64,000 bases of DNA from Nymphaea colorata (Eukaryota; Streptophyta; Magnoliopsida; Nymphaeales; Nymphaeaceae): NCBI RefSeq assembly GCF_008831285.2, contig NC_045139.1, positions 21,620,412 to 21,684,411 on the forward strand, in the 5' to 3' direction. A program made the position numbers and the translations under genes. Under the pieces are notes generated by a model. The model was not told the DNA's origin and ran no database searches. It saw nothing but the letters and a program-made list of their open reading frames with translations. Shown one piece after another: positions 47,901 to 56,600 of the stretch; the first letter of the stretch is position 1; the number at the start of each line of letters is the position of its first letter.

Positions 47901-48673
47901 TGAAATAATCCTTTCTTTTAGTGAAAATCAAGCCATCCTACTGCTAAGGAATCATCAGTGTCTACATTCTCCACACTTGTAAATGATACTAAATGAACCC
48001 AACACATATAAACCTAATCCTGAAACAGAAGATCACGGTGTAAGGTGGAATAAACAAAGATGATAACGCATGGAGTTGCAGGTGTTGTCGCATGACATTC
48101 TGAATATAAGAAGCTTAATTATCGAACTACTGCCTTATAATTCAAAGTGGCTCCACGTGACAGACAAAAATTTAGACATCCTCCCGTCCAGTGATGCAAG
48201 TCGCAGAAGTAGATTAATCATCGGTTCTTAATAGGTATTACTAAATTTCTGGCAGAACATAAATACATGTGAAATTCCGTTAAATTAGCACGTAGGACTA
48301 GCAGAAGTTTACTGGAACTAGATTGCATGAGAAACAGATGGTTCACGAAAGAAGCATATGAAAATTAGAGACGACGATAATAAAGGCACGCTGATGAAGG
48401 ACACACCGTTTCTTATTGAAGGGCAAACGGATGCGACTACGGAGTACGGACTACGGTGGACGGGGATGGACGGAAATCAGTACCTGCGGAACATCGAAAA
48501 GAAGCACCTATCCCTTTCTCCCGAAGGGTCTTTGAGGAGAGCCTAAGCACCGCGTTATCAACTATTAGCGACCCATGTTGCCGGAACGAAGCAAAACTCC
48601 TGCTTCGAGCCGAGCAGGGGAGAGGGGGTCTCCATAAGGAAGAGAGCATCATAGCAGCTGCTGCCGAGGCCAT
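32928..48673 (-). CDS. GRXS14: Monothiol CGFS glutaredoxin S14, plastid; join of three exons
   Basis: Exons on the minus strand: 48,673-48,484, 43,460-43,191 and 32,983-32,928, giving 171 codons, close to the known size of plant GRXS14. Residues 1-63 are a Ser/Arg/Ala-rich plastid transit peptide ending FRCSA. Residues 65 onward are one glutaredoxin domain: LFMKGT with the glutathione-contacting Lys, active site CGFS at 95-98, TFPQLYI, and GGCD near the end. Such proteins bind a glutathione-ligated [2Fe-2S] cluster and pass it to stromal acceptors. Junctions are GT-AG and keep the frame: GCAG|gtactg, gcag|CATTG, GTAG|gtaagt, gcag|AGGC. Introns of 5.0 and 10.2 kb are filled with transposons, yet all coding residues are intact, so the gene is probably functional. 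Confidence 0.93.
32990..34456. other. GRXS14 intron 2, distal part
   Basis: AT-rich intron sequence with A- and T-runs (for example 33,580-33,594). Open frames such as 33,729-33,932 are Lys/Phe low-complexity translations. No element recognised. Confidence 0.6.
34457..34655. mobile_element. Small terminal-inverted-repeat element (MITE)
   Basis: The left end CAGGGGGCATTTGGATG and the reverse complement of the right end, CTAGGGGGTGTGTGGATG, form imperfect terminal inverted repeats about 200 bp apart, with no coding capacity. An hAT-type reading gives flanks AAAACACT and AAAGAACC (5 of 8 equal), which is weak. A Harbinger-type assignment is also possible. Confidence 0.55.
34851..35046 (+). repeat. 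Copia A 5' LTR, truncated at its start
   Basis: Matches 39,447-39,643 almost base for base and ends CTTACA directly before the primer site. Lacks the TGTTAGAAT start and the first 90 or so bases seen in the 3' LTR. Confidence 0.85.
35143..35240 (+). repeat. GC-rich minisatellite in the copia A leader
   Basis: GTCCCACCGCCGCCGACGT-like units recur about four times between the primer site and gag, in sharp contrast to the AT-rich surroundings. Confidence 0.75.
35275..36047 (+). pseudogene. Copia A gag, frameshifted
   Basis: Two overlapping frames: 35,275-35,529 holds the N-terminal gag helices (with WATWVLEDSQVKVWIISSV), and 35,499-36,047 continues in another frame to a zinc knuckle, CSHCNKLGHSVDFC (C-x2-C-x4-H-x4-C), complete in all four ligands. 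No start codon is apparent in the first frame. Gag forms the virus-like particle. Confidence 0.8.
36110..37646 (+). pseudogene. Copia A protease and integrase, broken
   Basis: Protease: DWVVDSGATHHMTG near 36,130, with the Asp-Ser-Gly active site. A frameshift follows, then the pre-integrase domain (36,249-36,458). Integrase at 36,519-37,202: zinc-binding H...H and CEVCQFAKH, catalytic Asp in HSDVWGP, second Asp in LRTDNAREN and a Glu in the AEHKN region. A stop at 37,201-37,203 is followed in another frame by the C-terminal part (37,218-37,420). At least three lesions are present. Confidence 0.85.
37874..39362 (+). pseudogene. Copia A reverse transcriptase and RNase H, one frameshift
   Basis: The frame 37,874-39,088 holds the copia-type polymerase (WEVVDIPKG, LDVKNAFLNG, YGLKQSPRAW, catalytic YVDDMIVTGD) and the start of RNase H (YSDADWAG). 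A frameshift near 39,055 leads to 39,006-39,362, which ends the RNase H (CDNKSAINLA, KHVEIDRHFI) just before the 3' LTR. The polymerase part is long and uninterrupted, in line with the high LTR similarity. Confidence 0.88.
39357..39643 (+). repeat. Copia A 3' LTR
   Basis: 287 bp starting TGTTAGAATACC after the purine-rich GAGGAGGAG and ending TTTTTACA. Contains an inverted-repeat pair ACCGGGTCC/GGACCCGGT near 39,383. Confidence 0.85.
39644..40720. other. GRXS14 intron 2: low-complexity DNA between elements
   Basis: Contains phrases such as GCCGTATCCCCATACCC (39,745) resembling the right half of the MITE at 44,458-44,869, a C/T-rich tract (40,030-40,140) and two short TA runs (40,175-40,205 and 40,404-40,430). 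No gene. Confidence 0.5.
40730..41123 (-). mobile_element. Copia LTR with adjoining polypurine tract, remnant
   Basis: On the minus strand the right end reads ATGTTTGAGGGGG|TGTTAGAATA, a copia polypurine tract directly followed by an LTR start at 41,123. The LTR body contains a TATA box (TGTATAAAGCC near 40,878) and an inverted repeat just before it (40,908-40,933). The other LTR end is uncertain (about 40,730), and no coding remnant is recognisable beyond 41,124. Confidence 0.65.
41124..42698. other. GRXS14 intron 2: unassigned, with an LTR-like patch
   Basis: Mostly AT-rich and featureless. At 41,940-42,140 (+ strand) there is an LTR-like arrangement: an imperfect palindrome around CCAACAGCTAGTTGGG (42,032), then TGTATAAATAAG (42,080). 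This recalls the U3 of the copia LTRs elsewhere in the window, but ends are not found. Confidence 0.4.
42699..43122. repeat. Inverted pair of LTR-like sequences
   Basis: Left arm 42,699-42,866 and right arm 42,967-43,122 are reverse complements with about three quarters identity. Shared words include GGTCGGG, TAGACCCATAT, GTTAGTGAAC and GTTGCAGGT. The 100-base spacer holds TCTGATACCA (42,931-42,940), the complement of a tRNA-Met primer site, so the right arm may be a minus-strand 5' LTR. The pair starts 68 bases beyond GRXS14 exon 2, inside intron 2. Confidence 0.75.
43191..43460 (-). CDS. GRXS14: GRXS14 exon 2, catalytic core
   Basis: 270 bases, beginning with CA of an Ala codon completed from exon 1 and ending with the first base of a Glu codon before GTAAGT. 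Holds the CGFS active site and the GGCD motif. Confidence 0.95.
43619..44111 (+). repeat. Copia C 5' LTR
   Basis: Starts TTTTAGAATTTA (corresponding to TGTTAGAATTTA in element B, with the terminal TG lost) and ends TTGACA. Contains the near-palindrome CCCAACGGCTAGAAATCTAG at 43,841-43,868 and a TATA box (TCTATAAATAATG) near 43,912. Confidence 0.8.
44124..44440 (+). pseudogene. Copia C gag remnant
   Basis: Open frame at 44,111-44,416 directly after the primer site. It contains repeated FVADIVDYF-like words, suggesting slippage duplications, and no longer has a recognisable gag domain. Assigned by position. Confidence 0.4.
44458..44869. mobile_element. 412-bp MITE inside copia C, hAT-like
   Basis: Terminal inverted repeats CTAAGTCACACGG and CCGTGTGACTTAG are perfect over 13 bases. 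The flanking octamers GTCGGCCT (44,450-44,457) and GTCAGCTT (44,870-44,877) match at 6 of 8 positions, the two differences being transitions, which fits an old 8-bp target duplication and the hAT superfamily. The interior is GC-rich at both ends, AT-rich in the middle and non-coding. Confidence 0.75.
44880..46137 (+). pseudogene. Copia C pre-integrase and integrase, broken
   Basis: Pre-integrase words (DLQTGKMIGRG near 44,930), then LRLGHPSFSKLRHLLPHLS and CKACQLG (45,030-45,130), FFVIVDDYSRV near 45,260, the second catalytic Asp in CTDNA near 45,380, and the C-terminal CIFIGYF segment near 45,770. Several stops and frameshifts separate these. The Pro/Ser-rich tail ends at about 46,137, where unrelated sequence begins. 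Confidence 0.8.
46138..46603 (-). other. GC-richer remnant next to an LTR
   Basis: A stretch with GACGG/GCAGCG words and, at its right end, CTCTGATACTA, the complement of TAGTATCAGAG, a one-base variant of the tRNA-Met primer site. It is probably the untranslated leader and gag start of the minus-strand element whose LTR follows. The open frame 46,138-46,521 has no recognisable domain. Confidence 0.45.
46604..46871 (-). repeat. Copia-type LTR, minus strand
   Basis: 268 bp reading TGTTGGTGTG...CTATTCAACA on the minus strand, followed by the primer-site variant TAGTATCAGAG and preceded by ACATGGGGGTC, which looks like a polypurine tract. An LTR flanked by both an internal start and an internal end suggests a rearranged element. 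Beside it is a small palindrome, CATGTAA...TTACATG, at 46,879-46,898. Confidence 0.65.
46872..48360. other. GRXS14 intron 1, proximal part
   Basis: AT-rich intron DNA with a 20-base T run (about 47,708-47,730). No gene or element recognised. Confidence 0.6.
48484..48673 (-). CDS. GRXS14: GRXS14 exon 1, transit peptide
   Basis: The ATG at 48,673-48,671 is in good context (A at -3, G at +4). The frame is open further upstream, but this Met opens a typical transit peptide (MASAAAAMMLSSLWRP). Ends at CGATGTTCCGCAG before a GT. Confidence 0.9.
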
Positions 48674-48960
48674 TCTTTTCTCGTCTTCGACACGAACGAC
48701 CCAAATATCAAAGTTTATATCGCAATAGGGGCTTACCTCCAGATGATGCTGCTGCTGCTGGGAGGGGAGGACTCCCCAGTGGTAGTAGAAAATCTGCGTT
48801 ATCCTGAGGTTCTCCGTGAAGCACGGGAGAGCGACAAAGAGAGAGAAGATTAAACTCACATCCGCCTACATCTTGGTCGCCGGCCGTCACTCCTTTATTT
48901 GCTTTGTCGATATTTGTTTGCTCTTTCCCTATTTTAACCGTTTTGGCCGGTTAAAGGCAA
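48674..48960 (-). promoter_or_regulatory. GRXS14: GRXS14 5' region
   Basis: Upstream of the start the minus strand has a TATA-like GATATAAAC about 40 bases before the ATG, which is close for a promoter TATA, and pyrimidine-rich sequence further up. The transcription start is not determinable from sequence alone. Confidence 0.3.
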
Positions 48961-49843
48961 ACCAGGGAATTGATTTGAGCACACCGAATTAACAATTCAA
49001 AACTCATAATAAGTCACCTGAAAAGACTGTCTCTCTCATTCGCTATAATCTCAAAACGACAAGAAAGCAAACTAGGCAAGTGATGATGCATCATCCTTCA
49101 CCAGTTAGCATCACCATCCCGGTCCACAGACTCTCCACCACCAAAAACGCTTTCCTGAATATAAAAAGCAAAAGCGAATGCAATAATAAGAGCTAATATG
49201 GTTCCCCCTGGCTTCTGGTCTTATATTATTTCAGTTCTCTCGGATATTCCCGGCTACCTTGAATATTTATATACAGTGCCCAGCTTTTCCATGCTAAAAA
49301 ACACGCAGCACAAAGCCCTCATTCTTACAGGTCGTGGAATAGCGACATGCCGTGCAAAGTGGTGGACAGCCCCACGCATTGACCTCAATGCTCAATTGCT
49401 GATGCCAGACAAAAATGAAACTGGCATGCCCTAGCTCGGTTTTCCGCTGGTTGAAAAGTGCTTTTCAAGTATGTCTTTGACACTGAATTGAGATAGGTGG
49501 CCCGACAGGGGACATGGCTCCTTTGAAAATTTCAGAAAAATTATATGTAAAATTTAACAAATTTCATTTATCATACATGCAAATTATTGAAAAATTATCT
49601 TTTGGCTCTGAGGTCCACCCAACCTCCAAAACAAATTAGAGTATTAAAGATATAAGTGTATGGTTTTGGGAGTTTTATTCAGGAAGCAGTTGTTCCTAAA
49701 TAAATATTTAAAACACACACACACACACTTTGAACTGATTTTTGCAAATGCTCTCATGGACCCAAACCCTTCATGTGTCTGGTGATTCTTAGCTAGAAGT
49801 CTGGGATAAAACCCAGTGATCTAACTCCAGCAATGCCTCTGAG
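48961..49843. other. Non-coding DNA upstream of GRXS14
   Basis: No supported gene. The open frame 49,198-49,434 has no recognisable domain. There is a short (AC)n run near 49,712. Confidence 0.5.
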
Positions 49844-50820
49844 CAGGGGCGAAGGTACGTGGAGCCCACGCTTCAGCTATTGTATTTTGTTCGGACCCAG
49901 GTTTAATCTCGTGGGCAGCTCCATGAGACCCGGGTCTACTGCCCCATGACCCACCACCGCACGGTCCGCACCACGTCTCGACTCTGTTCCTCTTCTATTT
50001 TTCGAAACAAGTGTGAGGCTTGAGTGTTGAAAAAAACATAAAACGGAAAGTTGAAGGCCTCGCCTCCTAGCCGGATCGCCAGCGCCGGCTTGGTCGGTCC
50101 TCTGCCCGCCGGGTGCCGTCCCGGAATCCGGTCACCTGTCACCGGCCGGCGGGCGACCACCTCCTCAGGTCTAAAAGCATCAGCAGCACCTACAGGTGAG
50201 CCTCTGCCCTCTTCTTTTCACCGTTTCACGATTTTTACTTCCCTCTTTCTCTTTGGCTTGATGGTCGTTGATCGTTTCCTGATGCCTCTGTCTCTCTGCT
50301 TTTTGCCTTTCTCCCTCCCTCAGCCTGAGGCCAGTGGCCAGTGGGTGACTTACAGGCTACAGGGGAGCTGCGTGATGCTGCTTTGGAGTGTGGAGGACCG
50401 ACCAGAGGGGCCAGGGCCGTGAGGCGGTGCGGACTTCTGCTGTGAGTTTCTGAACTTTCTTTCTCACCCTCTCTCATTGTCAATTTGTTTTTCTTCTTTT
50501 GATTTAGGGATTTGCTCATCTGCTGTAGCATTTTGGGTTGTGCAAAACGTTGGGGGCATCGATAAATTTGTGGTTGCTCCTATGCTCTCGAGTCTGTCGA
50601 GACCGTGAGGGCTGTGAAGCAATGACCGAACCATCGGAAGTCCGGTGGTGAGCTGGTGCGCTTCTTTCTCACTTCTCCCTCTCCCATTGTCAATTTTTTT
50701 TCTTGTTTTGATTTAGGGATTTGCTGTGCAACATTGAGGGATTTGTAATTTTGTAGCTGCTGCTCCACCGGTGAGTGCAAGCAATTGTGCAACAGTGCAA
50801 GGTTCACTCCTCGGTTCCTA
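49844..50820 (+). other. GC-rich block with a repeated pyrimidine-rich segment
   Basis: Begins CAGGGGCGAAGGTACGTGG, which looks like an hAT transposon end, but the matching opposite end is not seen. A GC-rich part follows (50,050-50,200), then two related segments at about 50,452-50,580 and 50,660-50,770, each with TTTCTCAC..., ATTGTCAATTT and TTGATTTAGGGATTTGCT. It could be the 5' end of a transposase gene with untranslated exons; no transposase coding sequence is present. Confidence 0.35.
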
Positions 50821-52637
50821 TATTTTTTTTTCTAACATTGAAATATGCTTTCAGTGAATCCATGTCTTGGTTAATTTTCAATTTAATTTTTGAAAGAAAG
50901 GAGAAATTGATTGGAATGACTATGATCTAGTGGATTTTTCTGCTGTATCAGTGTCTCTCTTACTGAAATTTGGATATGACATAAAAAATGCGCAGTTAGT
51001 TGCATATGTGATTGTGGGTTGCTACCCTTTTTCAGTAAGTGATATGATCATTTGTATGTGGTAGGTTTTTCAAATTGGAGCTTAGGTCTATAAAATGATC
51101 ATATGTGATTGTTTCATATTTATGTGAATAAGAACTCAGCCACAATCTGGAATGAGTTGATAATCAATCAAGCTCGCCTAATATGAACATAACCCTTAAG
51201 CCCCTACATTTTGAAACCCATAATTATTAAGGTGATCTGCAGGTATAGCATCTTGTACCTAAAACGTCTACTTTGAATTGAGTTGGCCAGCTGAAATATA
51301 TAATAATTAGTCTTTTGAATTTAGGAAGCTATGTCTGCTTTCATTTACTTTTTGTAAAAGAGATGTAAATTCTGACTATTAATGTGTTAAAAGTGAAATT
51401 TGCAATGTTTTTTGTAACAGCTTTAGGTGTCTCTTTTGCTATATCCAAAATAAATCATCTGGAAAATTGGGTTGTTTCACTATCAAGTACTTGAAGCTAA
51501 TTATCCATTGCAAAGCAAAAAGGAGGAAAGGATCACTATCAAATGTCAACCTTTAGGTGTTTCTTCAGCTAGCCTCTCGCCCATCTTGTCAACACCACCA
51601 AATGTCAATCTTGAATAATTGGATTCACTACCTACCATAACATCCGAATAATCAAATCAATATAATAAGTTGGAGCATTAGCATGCATTGAGTAATTAGA
51701 AAAATAAAGATACAACTGAGTGAATCATCTATAACACATACACATCCCTATATCTTCCCACAACCTCCTTTTAGACAAATAGAGATGCATATAACAAAGA
51801 AGATAGCTAAATTGAAAAACCAACAAAGCTTCGCTTAGCAAATGTACAAGCTTATTTCACAGAAAGCAAAAAACAAAAATATAACAGTAAAATAGATAAA
51901 GTTAGCCACACAACAATAGAAGCCAAAAACCAAAATCATAAATTCTAGGAGAAGCAGCTCTATGGATCCCATGGCTTCTCACTCTTGGCCTCACCTATGT
52001 AGCCTTTTTATTCATAATAATCGTTCAACTACTAGGGGACAATAAGTACAGTAACCAACAAGTGGGTTACTTGACCCACTACAACCAAGCTTGCATTGAA
52101 GTTTATACTTCACCTCATAAAAGATGTGCCCAACCCAACGTAACTATGAAAGGCCCAAGCTCAAGCAATGCTTGCACTTATAAAGGTGGTAAGTTTGAGG
52201 ATTTGAAATTATGCATTAGGCAAAACCAATAGAAACATAAATTTCTAAGAATTTCTTTTGCAAAAGACCTTAAGGCTTTTTTCCTTTCACCTCAGGAAGG
52301 TCAGCCACATTAGGAAGCTTGCAAAGCTCCTCTGCATGAAGGTATTCCAAAATTTCCTTCCTATTTTGCTCATGTTAGGTGAACTTTCTTTTGTTCATCC
52401 AACTTATATATTTATTCTTGTCACCTTTGGATAAAGATGCCTTAGATTGTGGGTTGGATTTCTTGTCCATTTGTGGCCAGCTCTGCTTCTGACTTGTGAG
52501 TTCTTGACTGCAAAGATGGTATGTACTTGTGATATGTCCGGCTTTTTACTGCTTTGTCTAAATTCTGATGTGAGATAGCTGTTTCTGATGGTCGTCTCAA
52601 CCATCTTTGCTTTCTTTCTTACATCATAAAAATTCTC
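50821..52637. other. Non-coding DNA left of copia B
   Basis: AT-rich, no gene or repeat pair recognised. Confidence 0.6.
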
Positions 52638-52642
52638 ATATT

Positions 52643-53142
52643 TGTAAATCAGGCCCAAATTCGAGAATGCAAATGCTTCAAGAGATACACTCTTGAAGAT
52701 CCCAACAACTTCAATAAATAATACAAAGCCAAACCTCAAACTTGAGGAGAAGATACCAAATATATTAATCTCAAGAGAAGAATACACAAGGAAGGGAGGC
52801 AAAAAAGCCTTAAAATAACAAAGGTCCCAAGTGCCCTACTTATAGAGGAAGTATAGAAGAAAGGAGGAAGAAAAGAGGAAGAGGAAGTGGCTGTTGGGGC
52901 TCCCAACGGCTAGATTTCTAGCCGTTGGGAACTCCCAACAGCTACTTCCTTTTTTAATAAAAAAGGAAAAGAAAAAGGTTTAGAAAAAGGCATGAAAAAT
53001 AAAGAAAAAATAAATACAAAAAGTCCTATGTATACACACATATATTTATATGTACAAATCATACATCAAACTGCTAGGAGTTTAAGATATATGATAGTAG
53101 ATACAAAAACATGTATGTATACTTATATTATAGATTCTAATA
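52643..53142 (-). repeat. Copia B 3' LTR
   Basis: 500 bp. On the minus strand it starts TATTAGAATC (one transition from TGTTAGAAT) and ends CTGATTTACA. Contains the perfect palindrome described at 52,901-52,930 and a TATA-like CTATAAGTAGGG. Confidence 0.9.
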
Positions 53143-53156
53143 CCCCCCCCTCAAAC

Positions 53157-53656
53157 TTACGGTGTAATCACCGAAAGTTTGCCAAGAAGAAACTGGAATA
53201 TTGCAGAAGCCAGTGCTTTGGTGAAGAAATCTCCAAGTTGATATTCAGAAGGGACAAAAGGTAGATCAATTGTTCGGCTAAGATATTCCTCTCTCACATA
53301 GTGACAATCCATTTCAATATGTTTTGTCTTTTCATGAAAAGTATGATTGCTAGCAATGTAGATGACACTTTTGTTGTCGCAGCAGAGCTTGGTGGCTTCA
53401 TTGAGGTCAATTTCAATGTCCTTCAATAAGCTTTTCAACCATACAATCTCAATGGTGGTGGTAGCCATAGCACAATACTCTGCTTCAGTTGAAGATAAAG
53501 AGACTTTATGTTGTTTTTTGCATCTCCATGAAATGAGAGTCACCTAGAAAAACACAAAAACCGGTGGTGGAATGCCTATTATTAGGATCTCCACCCCAAT
53601 CAACATCAATATAAGCAATCATATTCAAGTTTGATGAGGAGGATAGAAAAAGTCCC
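53157..53656 (-). pseudogene. Copia B RNase H, distal part
   Basis: Resumes in the codon after the DNA-element insertion. Carries the RNase H words SLSSTEAEYCAM, LCCDNKSVIYIASN and KHIEMDCHYVREE, then ends close to the polypurine tract. One frame change lies near 53,545. Confidence 0.8.
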
Positions 53657-53659
53657 TTA

Positions 53660-55572
53660 GGGGGCGTTTGATTGCCCGGATGAAAGTGAATTTTTCATAA
53701 AAAATGGTACGGCCCGACTAAAAATGCATCAAACGGGGTGAAATTCAGCCCGTTTAATGCAAAAAGGCAGCGGGTGGAATTCCACCCGCTCGACGCCCTT
53801 CCCGCCCCCCCCCCTGGTCGACACCCTTCCCCTCATTTCCTCCCTCCGCCCGCAGCTCCTCCTCGCTCGAACAGAAATCGCCTTCTCACCGTCGCACTAG
53901 AGGCCGCTCTCATCGTCGCCGCTCCGCCGTCGCTGCACTCACTGTCGCCCCTCTACCAGTGATCTGTCTCCCTTTCTCTCTTGCTCTCTGTTGCCCTCGT
54001 TTTCTCCCTAAATCAGTGCCCTAATCTGTTGATCCTGAATTGAGGAATGTTGGGACATCACGGTTTGTGGAGGGATTGTGAATGGACTTGCAGGAGTGCT
54101 CACGTTTGTTAAGGTCATGCACAAACGCACAATGCCTTTTGCGAGGAAGACAGCTCCATCTGTACTGCGTGAAGGTAGGCCTGGAGTCGATGTTGTTTAT
54201 AGCTAATTGCCTCCTTCAGATGTACGTGAAGTGCGGCAAACTCGCCGACGCGCATCAGGTGTTTGTTGAAACAACTGAAAGAAACACTTTCTCCTGGAAT
54301 AGCTTGATTGAAGGTTATGCTAACTCGGGCAAGGCAAGAACTTCCTTGGAGCTGTTCACGTCTATGCCGTGCAAAAACGAGTTTTCGTGGAATGTGGTCA
54401 TTGCAGCTTATGCAAAGATGGGTGATCTTGAGGTTGCCCAACAACTCTTCGATGAGATGCCAGTGAAGAACACGTTCGCTTGGAATTCGATGGTTCACGG
54501 TTGCGTTTTATATGGCAGAATTGGAAAGGTGAGGAGATATTTTGATGCAATGCCATGCCGAGATGTGGCTTCGTGGAACAAGATGATGACTGGATATATC
54601 CACAGGGACAACCTTGGGAAGCACTGAGACTGTTTGACCAAATGAAGTTGCATCAGTTGGCGATCGATGGTTTCATCTTAGCTACGATGGCCTGTGCTTG
54701 TGCCGATGTGGAGAAGCTTGATGCAGGCAAACAACTACACGCTTACATTGTGAGGGGTGGGTGACAGTGTTTTGGGTAGTTCCATGATCAATATGTATAG
54801 TAAATGTGGAGACACCAATAGCGTGTTTCTTATTTTTGGTGCCATTATTGACCAGGATAGGTCTGCTTATCGGCTATAATAACAGGTCTTGCAAATTGTG
54901 GGAGGTTAGAAGATGCTTATCGAATTTTTGCCAGTCAAAGCAGAAGAAATGTGGGTTCTTGGAATTCAATTATTTCTGGATATGCAACCAATTGCCATTA
55001 CCTTCAAGTTTTTGAAGATATGAAAGAGTTGGAGTCAGACCAAGCTCCATTACCTTCATTGCTGTGTTGTCGGCCTGCAGTCACCGAGGGCTGGTTGAGG
55101 AAGGGCGGCAACTCTTTCATGCTATGAAACATGATTATGGTATCTTACCAATGGTTGAACACTGTTCTTGTATGATTGTTTGGCTCATATCAGTTATATT
55201 TTCTAGTCAATGGAATGTATGTTCTTTGTTTAGCTCATCTCAATTGTTATTTTGTTTGGCTCATCTTAAGGGACATGGTGGATGGTTTGTTGTTTTCAGC
55301 CGTAGGGCGTAGGTGTAGACATTTTTTTCTTTTGGAAGGCCATCTTTCAAACAACTCATTGCAGGTCTGAAAAAAGTCCCCTAATTTTTCTACCATGTGT
55401 ATCAAACATCCTTATGCATCAAACATGGTTAAATGTACCAGGTTAAATTCTTCATGTGCATCAAACATGACCTCAAATCGGAAGAAGGTTAAATTTCGTT
55501 TTTTTTTTTTCAGAAAAATTTACCGTGGTAAATTTACCACGTTAAATTCTTCCCGGTGCATCAAACGCACCC
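53660..55572 (+). mobile_element. Gene-carrying Harbinger-like element nested in copia B
   Basis: Terminal inverted repeats GGGGGCGTTTGATTGCCCGG (left) and GGGTGCGTTTGATGCACCGG (right, reverse complement) match at 16 of 20 positions. TTA is duplicated on both sides (53,657-53,659 and 55,573-55,575), the PIF/Harbinger pattern. Reading of the copia polymerase resumes exactly across the element. There is no transposase, so it is non-autonomous. The interior is a GC-rich leader plus a PPR gene fragment, i.e. a captured host gene, as in Pack-type elements. The right third has repeated GTGCATCAAACATG words and GTGGTAAATTTACCAC. Confidence 0.85.
54082..55170 (+). pseudogene. PPR protein fragment (PLS class), captured and broken
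   Basis: ATG at 54,082 and 181 open codons with successive pentatricopeptide repeats: NCLLQMYVKCGKLADAHQVF, NTFSWNSLIEGYANSGKA, NEFSWNVVIAAYAKMGDLE, NTFAWNSMVHGCVLYGRI, DVASWNKMMTGYIH. A frameshift near 54,605 moves to 54,555-54,764, with a stop at 54,762. More repeats follow in changing frames (SSMINMYSKCGD, then SWNSIISGYA) until MLSACSHRGLVEEGRQLF and VEHCSCM at about 55,170, where similarity ends just before the usual E domain. Parent proteins act in organelle RNA editing or processing. With no intron, at least three frameshifts and no C-terminal domain, this copy is non-functional. Confidence 0.88.
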
Positions 55573-55575
55573 TTA

Positions 55576-56600
55576 GTGATAGTGTGTTTGACATATCGAA
55601 CAATCCTCAATACAGCTCCCATGTGTACAGAAGTGGGTCTTTGTTGAAACTGACTTATAACATATACAACATGTGATATGTCAAGCCTTGTGATGGATAA
55701 ATATGTGAGAGCTCCCACCAATTGACGAAAGGGGGTGGGATTTTCTAGAATTTCTCCATCATCAATCTTCATCTTTACTCCTAAAGCTTCAGGAGTGTCC
55801 ACTACCTTGTCATCAGTGATTTCTGATCTGCTTATAATGTTATTGGCAAACTTCATTTGTGGGAGTAAGTATCCTCTTCTACTATAAGCAACTTCAATAC
55901 CAAGGAAATATGTTAGATTACCCAAATCAGTCATTTCAAATTCATTCTTAAGGAAAGTCTTTACATGCATAATTCTATTGGCATCATTACCTGTAATAAT
56001 CATATCATCTACATATAAAAGCAACACAATTGTACCTATAGTTGTGTTTTTAACAAACATAGCAGTGTTAGAAAAATATCAGTGTCAGAAAAACATGATT
56101 TAAAACCTTGTTTAAACATAACGTTGCTAAACATATCAAATCAAGCTTTTGGAGCTTGTTTCAAACCATACAATGCCTTTTTGAGATAAAGAACTTTGCC
56201 TTTAGGTACATCTAGCCCGGGGGTGAGTCCATGTATACCTCCTCATTTAAGTAACCATTCAAACAAGCATTTTTGACATCCAATTGATATATGGACCATT
56301 GTTTAATAGAGGCAACAGCAATAAGAGCTTTAACATAGTTCATACAACCGACATGGGCAAAAGTTTCTTCGTAATCAATTTCATATTTTTTGGTATATTC
56401 TTTGGCAACAAGTCTAGCTTTATACCTTTCAATAGATCCATCACTTCTAGTCTTGATTTTGTAAACTTACCTACATCCTATTGTCTTTTTCTCGATAGGA
56501 AGAGACACAATGTCCTAAGTTTTATTATCTTCAAGGGCTTTAATTTTATTGTTCATGGCTTCAACCCAAAGTGGGTTAGTTTTGGCTTCAACATAGGATG
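55576..56600 (-). pseudogene. Copia B reverse transcriptase, proximal part
   Basis: N-terminal RT sequence at 56,600-56,090 carries stops. The frame 56,060-55,576 holds the catalytic box LLLYVDDMIITGND and the following FLGIEVAYS segment, up to RYVKHTITK, where the Harbinger-like element interrupts. Confidence 0.8.

Noticed and set aside
50051-50422. GC-rich open frame of 123 codons
   Set aside because: It has no domain, overlaps a minus-strand frame equally long and lies in a repeated untranslated-looking block, so it is not called a gene.
54115-54498. Minus-strand frame opposite the PPR fragment
   Set aside because: The + strand reads clear PPR repeats, and the minus frame is a shadow.
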